From Nocardioides pini (lineage in GTDB: Bacteria > Actinomycetota > Actinomycetes > Propionibacteriales > Nocardioidaceae): 64,000 nt of DNA. The notes beneath the pieces were generated by a model that searched no databases, was not told the DNA's origin, and saw only the letters and a list, made by a program, of their open reading frames with translations. Below, piece by piece: positions 18,325 to 27,225 of this stretch (position 1 is the stretch's first letter; every line of letters starts with the position of its first letter). The stretch covers positions 558,001 to 622,000 of the forward strand of contig NZ_JAPPUX010000002.1 in assembly GCF_026712185.1 (NCBI RefSeq). Direction: 5' to 3'. The translations under genes were made by a program, and so were the position numbers.

Positions 18325-19521
18325 GTGGCACAGGCACTGGAGCTCGACGACGGCCCCGCAGCGGAGCTGCCGGACGTCTCGTTCAACGTCCCCTCGGTGG
18401 AGGGGCGCGAGCTCGACTACGTCCAGGAGGTGGTCCGGGGCGGGCACCTGTCGTCCGGCGGCGACTTCGCGCGACGCGCCGCCGAGCTCCTCGCGGCCGA
18501 CACCGGGTCCGCCGAGGTGCTGATGACCACCTCCTGCACGGCGGCACTCGAGCTGTCGGCGATGCTGATGGACCTGCGCGAGGGCGACACGGTCATCGTC
18601 CCGTCGTTCACCTTCACCAGCACGGGCCTGGCGTTCGCGCGGCAGGGCGCCGGACTGCTCTTCTGCGACATCGAGCCGGACACGCTGGGCCTGGACCCCG
18701 CACACCTCGCCGCCCTGCTCGACGAGCACGTGCGCGCGGTCGTGATCGTGCACTACGCCGGTGTCGCGTGCGACGTGCAGGGGATCCGCGACGTCCTGGC
18801 CGACTGGCCGGAGGTGCAGCTGGTCGAGGACAACGCCCACGGTCTCTTCGGCACCTGGCGCGGCGAGCCGCTCGGCAGCCTGGGCCGCTTCGCGACCCTC
18901 AGCTTCCACGAGACCAAGAACTTCGTCTGTGGCGAGGGTGGCGCGTTGTTGCTCAACGACCCCGAGGACGTCGACCGGGCCCGCGTGCTCTACGACAAGG
19001 GCACGAACCGCCACGCCTTCATGCTCGGCCAGGTCGACAAGTACACCTGGAAGGACACCGGCTCCTCGTTCGGCCTCTCCGACGTGCTGGCCGCCTACCT
19101 CCTCGGCCAGCTCGAGCAGCGCGACGTGGTGCAGGCCAAGCGGCGGCGGGTCAGCGAGCGCTACGCCGCCGCGCTGGCGCCGTACGCCGACGAGCTGGGC
19201 TTCGAGGTGATGCGGGTGCCCGCGGACCGGGGCTCGGCCCACCACATGTTCTACGTCCTGCTGTCCCACCGCGACCGGCGCAACGACGTGCTCGAGCTGA
19301 TGCGCAAGGCGGGCGTGCAGGCGACGTTCCACTACCAGCCGCTGCACACCTCCGACGCCGGGCGTTCCTTCGCGGTCCGGACGACCGAGTGCCCGGTCTC
19401 GCAGGACATCAGCGACCGGCTGCTGCGGCTGCCCTTCCACAACAACCTGTCCGACCGCGACCTCGACCGCGTGGTGGCCGCGTTCCTCGAGGCGAGCACC
19501 GTCACCCTCCCTCAGCGGTGA
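18325..19521 (+). CDS. wecE: DegT/DnrJ-family sugar aminotransferase (WecE/RffA-like)
   Basis: This encodes about 398 residues, starting at GTG 18325 because GGGAGG lies 8 bases upstream; GTGs at 18280 and 18283 overlap the upstream stop but lack such a site. The fold-type-I PLP enzyme has its Schiff-base lysine Lys198 in SFHETKNF. It shares the segments VHYAGVACDVQG, GEGGALLLND and GQVDKYTWKDTGSS with enterobacterial RffA. That enzyme makes dTDP-4-amino-4,6-dideoxygalactose from dTDP-4-keto-6-deoxyglucose. It would supply an amino-deoxy sugar for the glycan made by this locus. Precursor genes such as rfbA and rfbB are not in the window. Confidence 0.88.
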   Translation: MAQALELDDGPAAELPDVSFNVPSVEGRELDYVQEVVRGGHLSSGGDFARRAAELLAADTGSAEVLMTTSCTAALELSAMLMDLREGDTVIVPSFTFTSTGLAFARQGAGLLFCDIEPDTLGLDPAHLAALLDEHVRAVVIVHYAGVACDVQGIRDVLADWPEVQLVEDNAHGLFGTWRGEPLGSLGRFATLSFHETKNFVCGEGGALLLNDPEDVDRARVLYDKGTNRHAFMLGQVDKYTWKDTGSSFGLSDVLAAYLLGQLEQRDVVQAKRRRVSERYAAALAPYADELGFEVMRVPADRGSAHHMFYVLLSHRDRRNDVLELMRKAGVQATFHYQPLHTSDAGRSFAVRTTECPVSQDISDRLLRLPFHNNLSDRDLDRVVAAFLEASTVTLPQR

Positions 19522-20240
19522 GCCTCGCCCAACCCGGCTCGTCGTCGCTGGGGCGCGAGGGCTACTGGTGGCACCGGGCCCGCACCGACCTGCTCGGCGC
19601 CGTCATGACGCCGCACCTCGCGGGCCCGCGCCGCACGCTGGACGTCGGCAGCGCCGACGCCCCCAGCGTGGGGTGGATGCGGGGCGAGCAGCAGCACGTC
19701 AGCCTGGACCTGTTCCCCGACGGCCTGCGACCCGGGGAGGGCGTCGTCGGGTCGGCGACCGACCTGCCCTTCGCGGACGGCACCTTCGACGTCGTGTCGG
19801 CGTTCGACGTGGTCGAGCACTGCGCGGACGACGACCGCGCGGTGGCCGAGCTGAGGCGGGTGCTCGCACCCGGGGGTCGCATGCTGCTCTCGGTCCCGGC
19901 CTACCAGTGGGCGTGGTCGGACCACGACGTCCGGGCCGGTCACCACCGCCGCTACACGCGCGCCGGCATCGTCGGGCTGGTCGAGGGCACCGGCATGGAG
20001 GTGCTGCGGGCGACGTACGCCTTCGGTGGGGTGTTCCCGCTCTTCGCGGCAGAGCGGCTGCGACGGCGGCTCCGCCCGGCCACCGGCACGGACTCGCGTC
20101 TGCCCGAGGTGTCGCCAGCCGTGGACCGCGCGCTCATGGGCGTGTGCCGGGCCGAGGCGCGCCTCCTGCGGCGGCGCGACCTGCCGTTCGGGTCATCGGT
20201 GTTCGTCGCGGCCGTCAGGCCGTCGTCCGCGCCGTCCTGA
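19518..20240 (+). CDS. Class I SAM-dependent methyltransferase
   Basis: This encodes 240 residues from GTG 19518, overlapping the aminotransferase stop (GTGA). Motif I is TLDVGSADAPS, then the acidic residue in SLDLFPDG, and the motif-II region FDVVSAFDVVEHCADD, typical of Methyltransf_11 or 23 proteins. LAPGGRMLLSVPAYQWAWSDHD follows. It is the last gene of the rightward glycan operon and may methylate a sugar or a lipid-linked intermediate. Its 3' end overlaps the convergent flippase-like gene by 26 bases. Confidence 0.87.
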   Translation: MSLAQPGSSSLGREGYWWHRARTDLLGAVMTPHLAGPRRTLDVGSADAPSVGWMRGEQQHVSLDLFPDGLRPGEGVVGSATDLPFADGTFDVVSAFDVVEHCADDDRAVAELRRVLAPGGRMLLSVPAYQWAWSDHDVRAGHHRRYTRAGIVGLVEGTGMEVLRATYAFGGVFPLFAAERLRRRLRPATGTDSRLPEVSPAVDRALMGVCRAEARLLRRRDLPFGSSVFVAAVRPSSAPS

Positions 20241-21432
20241 GCACCGACGACGCCGCCACGGCGAGGAGCACCGTGGCGACCGCCTCGGCCGTGACGAACG
20301 CGAAGGCCACGCGCTCGACCGGCAGCAGCCAGGTCGTGGGGAGCAGCACGGCGGCGCCGGCGAGGACGGCGAGGCCCCAGGCCCCGGCCACGCGACCCGG
20401 GCGCTCCAGCGCGAGGGCGCCGACCATCAGCACCACGTTGACCAGGGCCAGCGCGCAGCCCGTCGCGAGGACCCCCGCGTCGCCGTGGCCGATGTCGACC
20501 GTGTCGCCGAAGACCGCTCGCACGAGCGCGGGACCCACGGTCCCGCCGATGGTGGCACCCGCCACCACGACCGCGGCCCCGACCACCGCCAGGCGTGCCG
20601 CGAGCGAGCGGAGGGCGCGCACGTCCCCCGCGACGACGAGGCCGGTGACGTGGTGCGTGACCTGCGGCAGCATGCCGAGCACGACCATGTAGGGCGCGCG
20701 GAACAGGGCCAGCGTGGCGAACATCGCCGTGACCTCCGCGGGCGAGCCGCCCAGCAGCGCCAGCACGACCGCTCCCCCGGTGAGCACGCCCTGGGCGAGC
20801 AGCTGCGCCGTCGCGGCGCCACCGAGGAACGACAGCGAGCCCGCCCGGCCCGCGCCCTCCCCGGCGAACCGCCAGGCTCCGGGCCACAGCGCGATCGACG
20901 ACCCCGCCACCAGGCACAGGCCGTAGGCCACCGGGTCGTGGACCTGCGCCAGCAGCAGCACGACGGCGAGCAGGCACCGCACCGCGTTCTCCAGGACCAG
21001 GCTCGCGGCCACCGACCCCATCCGGCCCCGTCCCGCCAGGCTCCCCCGGACGACGCCGACCGCTGCCGAGCCCAGCACCACGAGCACGACGAGCACGGGG
21101 AACCACGCGTCGTCGCGGTGGAAGAGCCGCTCCCGGAACGCCCAGGCCGCTCCGCCGGCGCCGAGCGCGGCGAGCGCCACCACGCCGGCGACGCGGCCCG
21201 CCGAGCTGCGGACGTCGCCCTCCCGGCCGGCCGCGATCGACCGGGTGATCCAGTGCTGCAGCGGGAACGTGAACGCGGCACCCGTGAGGGCCCAGACCGT
21301 CCAGAGCACGGAGACCGGCGCCGCGGCGGTGGCGCCCAGGCCGCGGGTCACGAGCGCGAACAGCACGTAGGCCAGCACCCCGCTCACCACGGAGCCAGAA
21401 GCGAGCAGGAGCGGGTCGCGGCGAGCGGTCAT
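20215..21432 (-). CDS. Polytopic membrane protein, flippase-like (MOP superfamily)
   Basis: This 405-residue protein has about 10-12 hydrophobic helices. The N-terminus (SGSVVSGVLAYVLFALVTRG) and repeated helix pairs resemble polysaccharide flippases of the Wzx/MATE (MOP) superfamily, though no signature motif is decisive. ATG 21432 overlaps the stop of the GT-C gene by four bases (ATGA), so both are coexpressed. With the neighbouring sugar-modifying genes, a role in moving a lipid-linked glycan across the membrane is reasonable (inference). Confidence 0.72.
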   Translation of the reverse strand: MTARRDPLLLASGSVVSGVLAYVLFALVTRGLGATAAAPVSVLWTVWALTGAAFTFPLQHWITRSIAAGREGDVRSSAGRVAGVVALAALGAGGAAWAFRERLFHRDDAWFPVLVVLVVLGSAAVGVVRGSLAGRGRMGSVAASLVLENAVRCLLAVVLLLAQVHDPVAYGLCLVAGSSIALWPGAWRFAGEGAGRAGSLSFLGGAATAQLLAQGVLTGGAVVLALLGGSPAEVTAMFATLALFRAPYMVVLGMLPQVTHHVTGLVVAGDVRALRSLAARLAVVGAAVVVAGATIGGTVGPALVRAVFGDTVDIGHGDAGVLATGCALALVNVVLMVGALALERPGRVAGAWGLAVLAGAAVLLPTTWLLPVERVAFAFVTAEAVATVLLAVAASSVLRTARTTA

Positions 21433-23000
21433 GGCACGAGCGGCTCGGCCAGGGGGTCATCGGCGTCGTAGCCCGCGGCCGCGCGCAGCTCGGCGATCGT
21501 GTCGTCGCCCAGCGACGCGCGGGCGTACCAGTCCCACAGCGGCGCGCTGCCGACGTAGACGTAGTCGGGCTGGATCGACGCGCGCCAGCGCTGGGAGACC
21601 GTCTCCCCCACCGCGACCAGGTCGGGCCCGTCGGCGACGAGGTCGCGCTTGAAGCCGTCGAGGCCACCGGGCCAGGTGTCCTCCATGTAGTCCTGGAGCC
21701 CGCTGCGGAACATCTGGTAGCGCGTGGGGTTGGTCCGCTCGGTCAGCACGAGCGGCTGCGGCGCCTCGATGGACGTGATGGTGGCGCCGTCGGGCAGGAC
21801 CGCCAGCACGGCGGCCGTCGCGTCGCGCTGCTCCTGGAGGAAGTCGTTCCGGGTGGAGACCGAGTAGGTCAGCGCGACGACCACCGCGGCGACGGCCAGC
21901 ACCCCCGCCGCCACGTGCCGGCCCCGCGTGGCGAGCCCGTGGGTGGCGACCGCGAAGCCGGCCCCCAGGCCGAGGGCGGCGAACGGCAGCACCGGGAACA
22001 GGTCGGCCCAGGCGTCGTACTCCTCGAGGATCCAGGCCAGACCGGCGAGGAGGCCCGCCGCCATGGCGGGCAGGGCGACCAGCCCCGGCACGGCGGCGCG
22101 CGCACGGCGGGAGACGGCGGCCAGGGAGACCACCGGGAGCAGCACGGTCCCGGCCAGCAGGAGCCAGGTCGTCACCCCGTAGGCAGCCTGCAGGTCGTCC
22201 CACACCAGCTCGCGACCGGCGTCGAGCGGGTTGGGGACGGTGTAGCGACGGTTGATGACGTAGAAGGCGTCCCAGGCGGCGCCCAGCGACCCCGCCAGCC
22301 CGAACCAGGCGACGAGCACCGCCACCGGCACCAGCCCGCCGACACCGACCCGGACCAGCGCGCGGAGGCGGCCGCCGACCCCGTCCGCGAGCAGGAGCGC
22401 GCCGACGACGACGGCCGTGACGGTGCTGAAGAACGCCGTCTGCAGGCACAGCGTGGCGAGGCTCGTCAGGACGCCCGCGGTGAGCCACCGTCGGTGCGTC
22501 ACCGCCCACAGGGCCCCGATCACGAAGAGCACCATCGGGGTCTTCTCGCGCGGCCCGTTGGACGCGTACTGGATGAAGCCGTGGATGGCCAGCATCGCGC
22601 TCGCGGTGACCAGGCCCGCACCCCGGGAGCGGAACAGGTCGCGACCGAGCAGGTAGGCCGTGCAGACGGCTGCGACCGCCATCAGCATGAAGAGCACGCG
22701 CATGGTGATGACGTCGTCGAAGCCACCCACGCGCGCCACGAGCGCGCCCACGCCGGGCAGCACGTGCGCCAGCGGCCCCGCCCGGTTGAGGACACCGAGG
22801 TAGGGCGGGACGCCGTCGGCCACCTGCTGGCCGGCATAGCTGTAGATGCCGAGGTCGCGCGTCAGCATCCCCTGGAAGCCGTGCAGCACGTAGACGACCA
22901 GGGACACCGCGGCCACCAGGGGCACGAGCGGGTCGATCGCGCTCAGCCGCTGCAGCCCACCGGGTCGGACGCCGTCGGACCGGTCGGGGCGAGGGGGCAC
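21429..23000 (-). CDS. GT-C-type membrane glycosyltransferase (GT39-like)
   Basis: This 523-residue protein has about 11 predicted transmembrane helices and a C-terminal soluble part of roughly 130 residues. After the first helix comes LTRDLGIYSYAGQQVADGVPPY, the acidic external loop typical of GT-C enzymes that use polyprenyl-phosphate sugars. That donor class is what the GtrB-like enzyme on the other strand would make, linking the two half-operons functionally. The stop overlaps the flippase-like gene. The transferred sugar and the acceptor are unknown. Confidence 0.78.
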   Translation of the reverse strand: MPPRPDRSDGVRPGGLQRLSAIDPLVPLVAAVSLVVYVLHGFQGMLTRDLGIYSYAGQQVADGVPPYLGVLNRAGPLAHVLPGVGALVARVGGFDDVITMRVLFMLMAVAAVCTAYLLGRDLFRSRGAGLVTASAMLAIHGFIQYASNGPREKTPMVLFVIGALWAVTHRRWLTAGVLTSLATLCLQTAFFSTVTAVVVGALLLADGVGGRLRALVRVGVGGLVPVAVLVAWFGLAGSLGAAWDAFYVINRRYTVPNPLDAGRELVWDDLQAAYGVTTWLLLAGTVLLPVVSLAAVSRRARAAVPGLVALPAMAAGLLAGLAWILEEYDAWADLFPVLPFAALGLGAGFAVATHGLATRGRHVAAGVLAVAAVVVALTYSVSTRNDFLQEQRDATAAVLAVLPDGATITSIEAPQPLVLTERTNPTRYQMFRSGLQDYMEDTWPGGLDGFKRDLVADGPDLVAVGETVSQRWRASIQPDYVYVGSAPLWDWYARASLGDDTIAELRAAAGYDADDPLAEPLVP

Positions 23001-23035
23001 GCGGACACCCTACGGAGTCCGGGCACGGCCGCGGC

Positions 23036-24657
23036 TCAGGTGGGGAGCACCAGGTTGCGCCGGCGCAGGACCACGACCGACACCGCCGCGAGGAGTGCCG
23101 CCACGAGTCCGAGCGCCAGCAGCGGCTCCCGGGTGACGTCGACGGCTGGCGCGTTGGGCACGTGGCTGAACGGTGAGACGTCCACGAGCCAGGTCGGGAG
23201 TCCGAGGGCGGGTCCGAACATCGGTCCGACGAACACGCACAGGACGACCAGCCCCCACGACACCCCGGTCGTCCACCGGGGCACCACCGTCACCGCGACG
23301 ACGACCGCGGCGCCGAGGACCGCGATCGCGGGCAGCTGCACCAGGGCCGCGTCGGCCAGGTCGACCGCGAGCGCGCCGGTGCCCCCGAGGACCTGACCAC
23401 CCGTGACGACCATCGCCATCGCGAAGACGAGCATCAGGAGGATGGCGCCGGCCGCGGCGTTGACGGCGTACGCACCGAGCCAGCGCAGACGCGTCACGGA
23501 GGTGCCGAGCACCGGCTCCAGGACCCCACCCGCCTCGTCGTGCCGCAGCCGCAGCAACAGGGTGACGACGTAGATCGCGACCGCTGTTCCTGCGATCTGC
23601 AGCATGGAGGCCCAGTAGGCGCCGACGAGGTCGGCCGCGCCGCCGAAGGTGTCGTACCACTCGGTGGCGGCTCCCTCGAGCCCCCCGATGCGCTCGCTCA
23701 GTGCTCCGAAGACGAGGCCGACCCCGAGCAGGCCGGCGGCCCAGCCCAGGAGCGCGCCGCGCTGCAGCCGCCACACCAGGCCCGCGGGTCGGACCAGCGT
23801 CGGGTGCGCGTGGCCAGGCCCGGGCCGCTCGGGCCACATCCCGCGCCCCACGTCGCGCCGTGCGACGAGGGCGCCCGCCGTGGCCACCAGGACGGTCGTC
23901 GCGCCCGCGGCGAGCCCGAGCGGCCACCACTGGTCGTCGGCGAACGGCCGCATCTGCTGGCCCCAGGCGATCGGGGACAACCACGCGGGCCACGCGCTCG
24001 TGACCCGGAGGGCTGCCGAGTCCACGGCCCCCACCACGTTGCCCAGCGCTGCGAGGGCGAAGGAGACCGCGAGGACCGCGACCGCCATCCCGGTCGCGCC
24101 GCGGGTCGTGGACGCGAGCTGGGCGGTGACCGCGGCGACGCCGGCGAAGACCGTGCCGACCAGCGCGATCGAGGCGCCTCCGACGAATGCGCCCGACACG
24201 GGCTGCCCTGCCACGACCAGGGCGACACCGAGGCCGACCGCCAGGGCGAGGTCGGCGGCCAGCGCGACGACGACGGCCGCGGCGAGCGGGGCGTGCCGCC
24301 CGGTCGCGCCCGCGGCCACCAGCTCGGACCGGCCGAGCTCCTCGGCCTGCCGGGTGTGCCGGACGACCGCGAGGATGCTCATCATGGCGGCGAGCACCGC
24401 CAGGGTCAGGGCGTCGCGGTGCAGCGCGTAGCCGCCGACGCTGGGCCCGGTGACGAGGCCGAGCACTCGCATGCCGGGGTTCTCGACCACGATCCGGGTA
24501 TCGGGCTCGAGAAGCTCCGGGTGATCGGTGTAGGCGGCCTCGAACATGGCCGTCGTGGCCGCGAGGAAGACCGACAGGCCCAGCACCCAGGCCGGCAGCG
24601 TCGCGCGATCGCGCCGAGCCGCCAGTCGGACCAGCCGGAGACAACCGGTCACGCTTC

Positions 24658-24661
<4 letters not shown>
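23036..24661 (-). CDS. ABC-2-type exporter permease
   Basis: This encodes 541 residues from ATG 24661, which overlaps the ATPase stop (ATGA). There are about 12 hydrophobic helices arranged as two halves, separated by the polar linker RDVGRGMWPERPGPGHAHP near the middle. Fused double-unit permeases of this kind are typical of actinobacterial exporters related to polyketide or antibiotic efflux permeases. It pairs with the ATPase encoded immediately upstream. The substrate is unknown. Confidence 0.85.
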
Positions 24662-25593
<932 letters not shown>

Positions 25594-25717
25594 CGACGTC
25601 CTCCTCCCACGAGACTGTGGCGAGCCCGAACGCGCGTCTGCTTCCTCCACCACACCGCAGCGTCGGCCGGCGTGACAGGGCCGAACGTCACGCCGTGGGC
25701 AGGACGGGCCCGAGCGG

Positions 25718-26416
25718 CTACGAGGCGGGGTGTGCCGGACGGTTGTCGTCGCCCGTCGGGCGGCGGGTCGCCATCACCGCGGCCTGGGTCCGGCTCTCGA
25801 CCCCGAGCTTGGCCAGCAGCGTCGAGACGTAGTTCTTCACCGTCTTCTCGGCCACGCCGAGGCGCTCGGCGATCTGACGGTTCGTGAGCCCCTCGGCGAC
25901 GAGGCTGAGGACCTGCTCCTCCTTGGGCGTCAGGTGCTTGGTGAGCGGGTCCTTGTCGGACCCCTGCCGCAGCCGGTGGAGCACGCGGGTCGTCACCGCG
26001 GGGTCGAGCATCGACTGGCCCGCCGCCACCCGCCTCACGGCGGTCACGAGGTCGCCGCCGCTGATCTGCTTGAGCACGTAGCCCGAGGCGCCGGCGAGGA
26101 TGGCCGCGAACAGCGCGTCGTCGTCGTCGTACGACGTCAGGACCAGGACCTCGATGCGCGTGTCGGCGGACCGGACCTGACGGCACACCTCGATCCCCGA
26201 GCCGTCCGGCAGCCGACCGTCCACGATCGCGACGCGGGGACGCAGCGCGGAGATCTGCTTCTCGCCCTCCACGGCCGACCCGCTCTCGCCGACCACCTCG
26301 ATGCCTGGCTCGGACTCCAGGAGCGTGCGGACGCCGCGACGGACGAGCTCGTGGTCGTCGAGCAGGAACACCGTGATGGGGTCCTCCACCACCGGGACGC
26401 GAGCTTGTCCGTCCAT
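25718..26416 (-). CDS. devR: DosR/DevR-like NarL-family response regulator
   Basis: This 232-residue protein has a receiver domain at 13-130 with the acidic pair Asp20 and Asp21, the phospho-acceptor Asp66 in IVDGRLPDGSG and Lys116 in GYVLKQ. A LuxR/NarL HTH spans about 160-222 (LTPKEEQVLSLVAEGLTNRQ, then VAEKTVKNYVSTLLAKLG). The GLTNRQIAERLGVAEKTVKN region closely matches mycobacterial DosR (DevR), the hypoxia, NO and CO regulator. A DosR-box-like palindrome lies at 26452-26465, about 36 bases upstream of the ATG, suggesting autoregulation. A GAF histidine kinase of the DosS type is nearby on the same strand. Confidence 0.88.
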   Translation of the reverse strand: MDGQARVPVVEDPITVFLLDDHELVRRGVRTLLESEPGIEVVGESGSAVEGEKQISALRPRVAIVDGRLPDGSGIEVCRQVRSADTRIEVLVLTSYDDDDALFAAILAGASGYVLKQISGGDLVTAVRRVAAGQSMLDPAVTTRVLHRLRQGSDKDPLTKHLTPKEEQVLSLVAEGLTNRQIAERLGVAEKTVKNYVSTLLAKLGVESRTQAAVMATRRPTGDDNRPAHPAS

Positions 26417-26451
26417 ACGGACAACCTACTCCCGCCCGGACCGGATGGCCC

Positions 26452-26465
26452 GGGACTTGTGGCCC
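26452..26465. promoter_or_regulatory. DosR-box-like site upstream of the devR-like gene
   Basis: GGGACTTGTGGCCC matches 11 of 14 core positions of the DosR box as I remember it (GGGACTWWAGTCCC). It lies 36 bases ahead of the response-regulator start. It is weaker than the two sites near 27.15 kb and could be chance. Confidence 0.4.
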
Positions 26466-26640
26466 GTCTTCGCCCGTGCTCGAGAGGTCTAGGCCACGCT
26501 CCTCGGGGGCAGCCGGTGCCTGTCCGCGCCGGAGACGATGCGCGCGACCCGCACGGCGGACCTGGCGCGCCACCGCCTCCACGAGCGTCGTCCCGCGGGG
26601 GGACCGACGTGGCTGCCGCTGCGTCGCCGGTCGCGCGCGC

Positions 26641-26952
26641 TCACCGCGACCTCCGCGGTCGCGGCACCTCGGGGACGCGCACGCCCGCCCAGGCGCGGAG
26701 GGGGGCGCGCCCACCCGACGCCGGGCGCTGGGCCAGCAGCTCCCGCGTCCTGCGCTCCGCCTCCGCGACGACCTCCGAGGTCAGGAAGCCGTCGAGCAGC
26801 GCGGCACGCACCGAGCGTGAGAACGTCCGCAGGACCGACCCCGGTGGCACGTCCCGGCGGTCGTGCACCAGCCGGTCCGCCGCCTCCCTCAGGTCCTGGT
26901 TGGTCAGGCCTGGCCACGTCAGGTCGGCCACTCCCACCATCGCGTTCGTCAT
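26641..26952 (-). CDS. Small helical protein between devS- and devR-like genes
   Basis: This encodes 103 residues from ATG 26952, supported by GGGAGGAG about 6 bases upstream. The product looks helical (LTNQDLREAADRLV, then VLRTFSRSVRAALLDGF, then VVAEAERRTRELLAQ) and faintly resembles the three-helix-bundle dimerisation proteins of actinobacteria; I am not sure of that. The C-terminus is rich in Arg and Pro. Two DosR-box-like palindromes lie about 190-225 bases upstream, between it and the sensor kinase gene. It may be a member of the hypoxia regulon (inference). Confidence 0.6.
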   Translation of the reverse strand: MTNAMVGVADLTWPGLTNQDLREAADRLVHDRRDVPPGSVLRTFSRSVRAALLDGFLTSEVVAEAERRTRELLAQRPASGGRAPLRAWAGVRVPEVPRPRRSR

Positions 26953-27141
26953 GCGCGCTCCTCCCCCTGCTGCGGGACCATGCTCTCCTCCACCCCCTCC
27001 AGCGCCGGCCGCACCCGGGCGCCCCGTCCGACCCTCGTGTTCGGCAGCGCGGCGTACGGCTGCTGAGCGCCGGTGGGCGGGGCACCCGGGTGCTACCCCC
27101 GGTGCGACCTCCATAGCAGTGCAGGGCTGTGACACACGCAA

Positions 27142-27155
27142 CGGACCAAAGTCCC
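27142..27155. promoter_or_regulatory. DosR-box-like palindrome
   Basis: CGGACCAAAGTCCC matches 12 of 14 core positions of the remembered DosR box GGGACTWWAGTCCC. It is nine bases from a second palindrome at 27165-27177. Paired boxes are typical of strongly DosR-induced promoters. It faces the small gene at 26641-26952. Confidence 0.5.
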
Positions 27156-27164
27156 AGCACGTTC

Positions 27165-27177
27165 GGGACGTCGTCCC
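27165..27177. promoter_or_regulatory. Second DosR-box-like palindrome
   Basis: GGGACGTCGTCCC is a perfect palindrome preceded by TTC, so it matches the outer arms TTSGGGAC and GTCCC of the DosR box, but with one base fewer in the centre. It is adjacent to the site at 27142-27155. Confidence 0.45.
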
Positions 27178-27225
27178 GGGACGCGGCCGCCGGAGGGATT
27201 CCGGGAGGCGGGGCCGTCGACCGGG

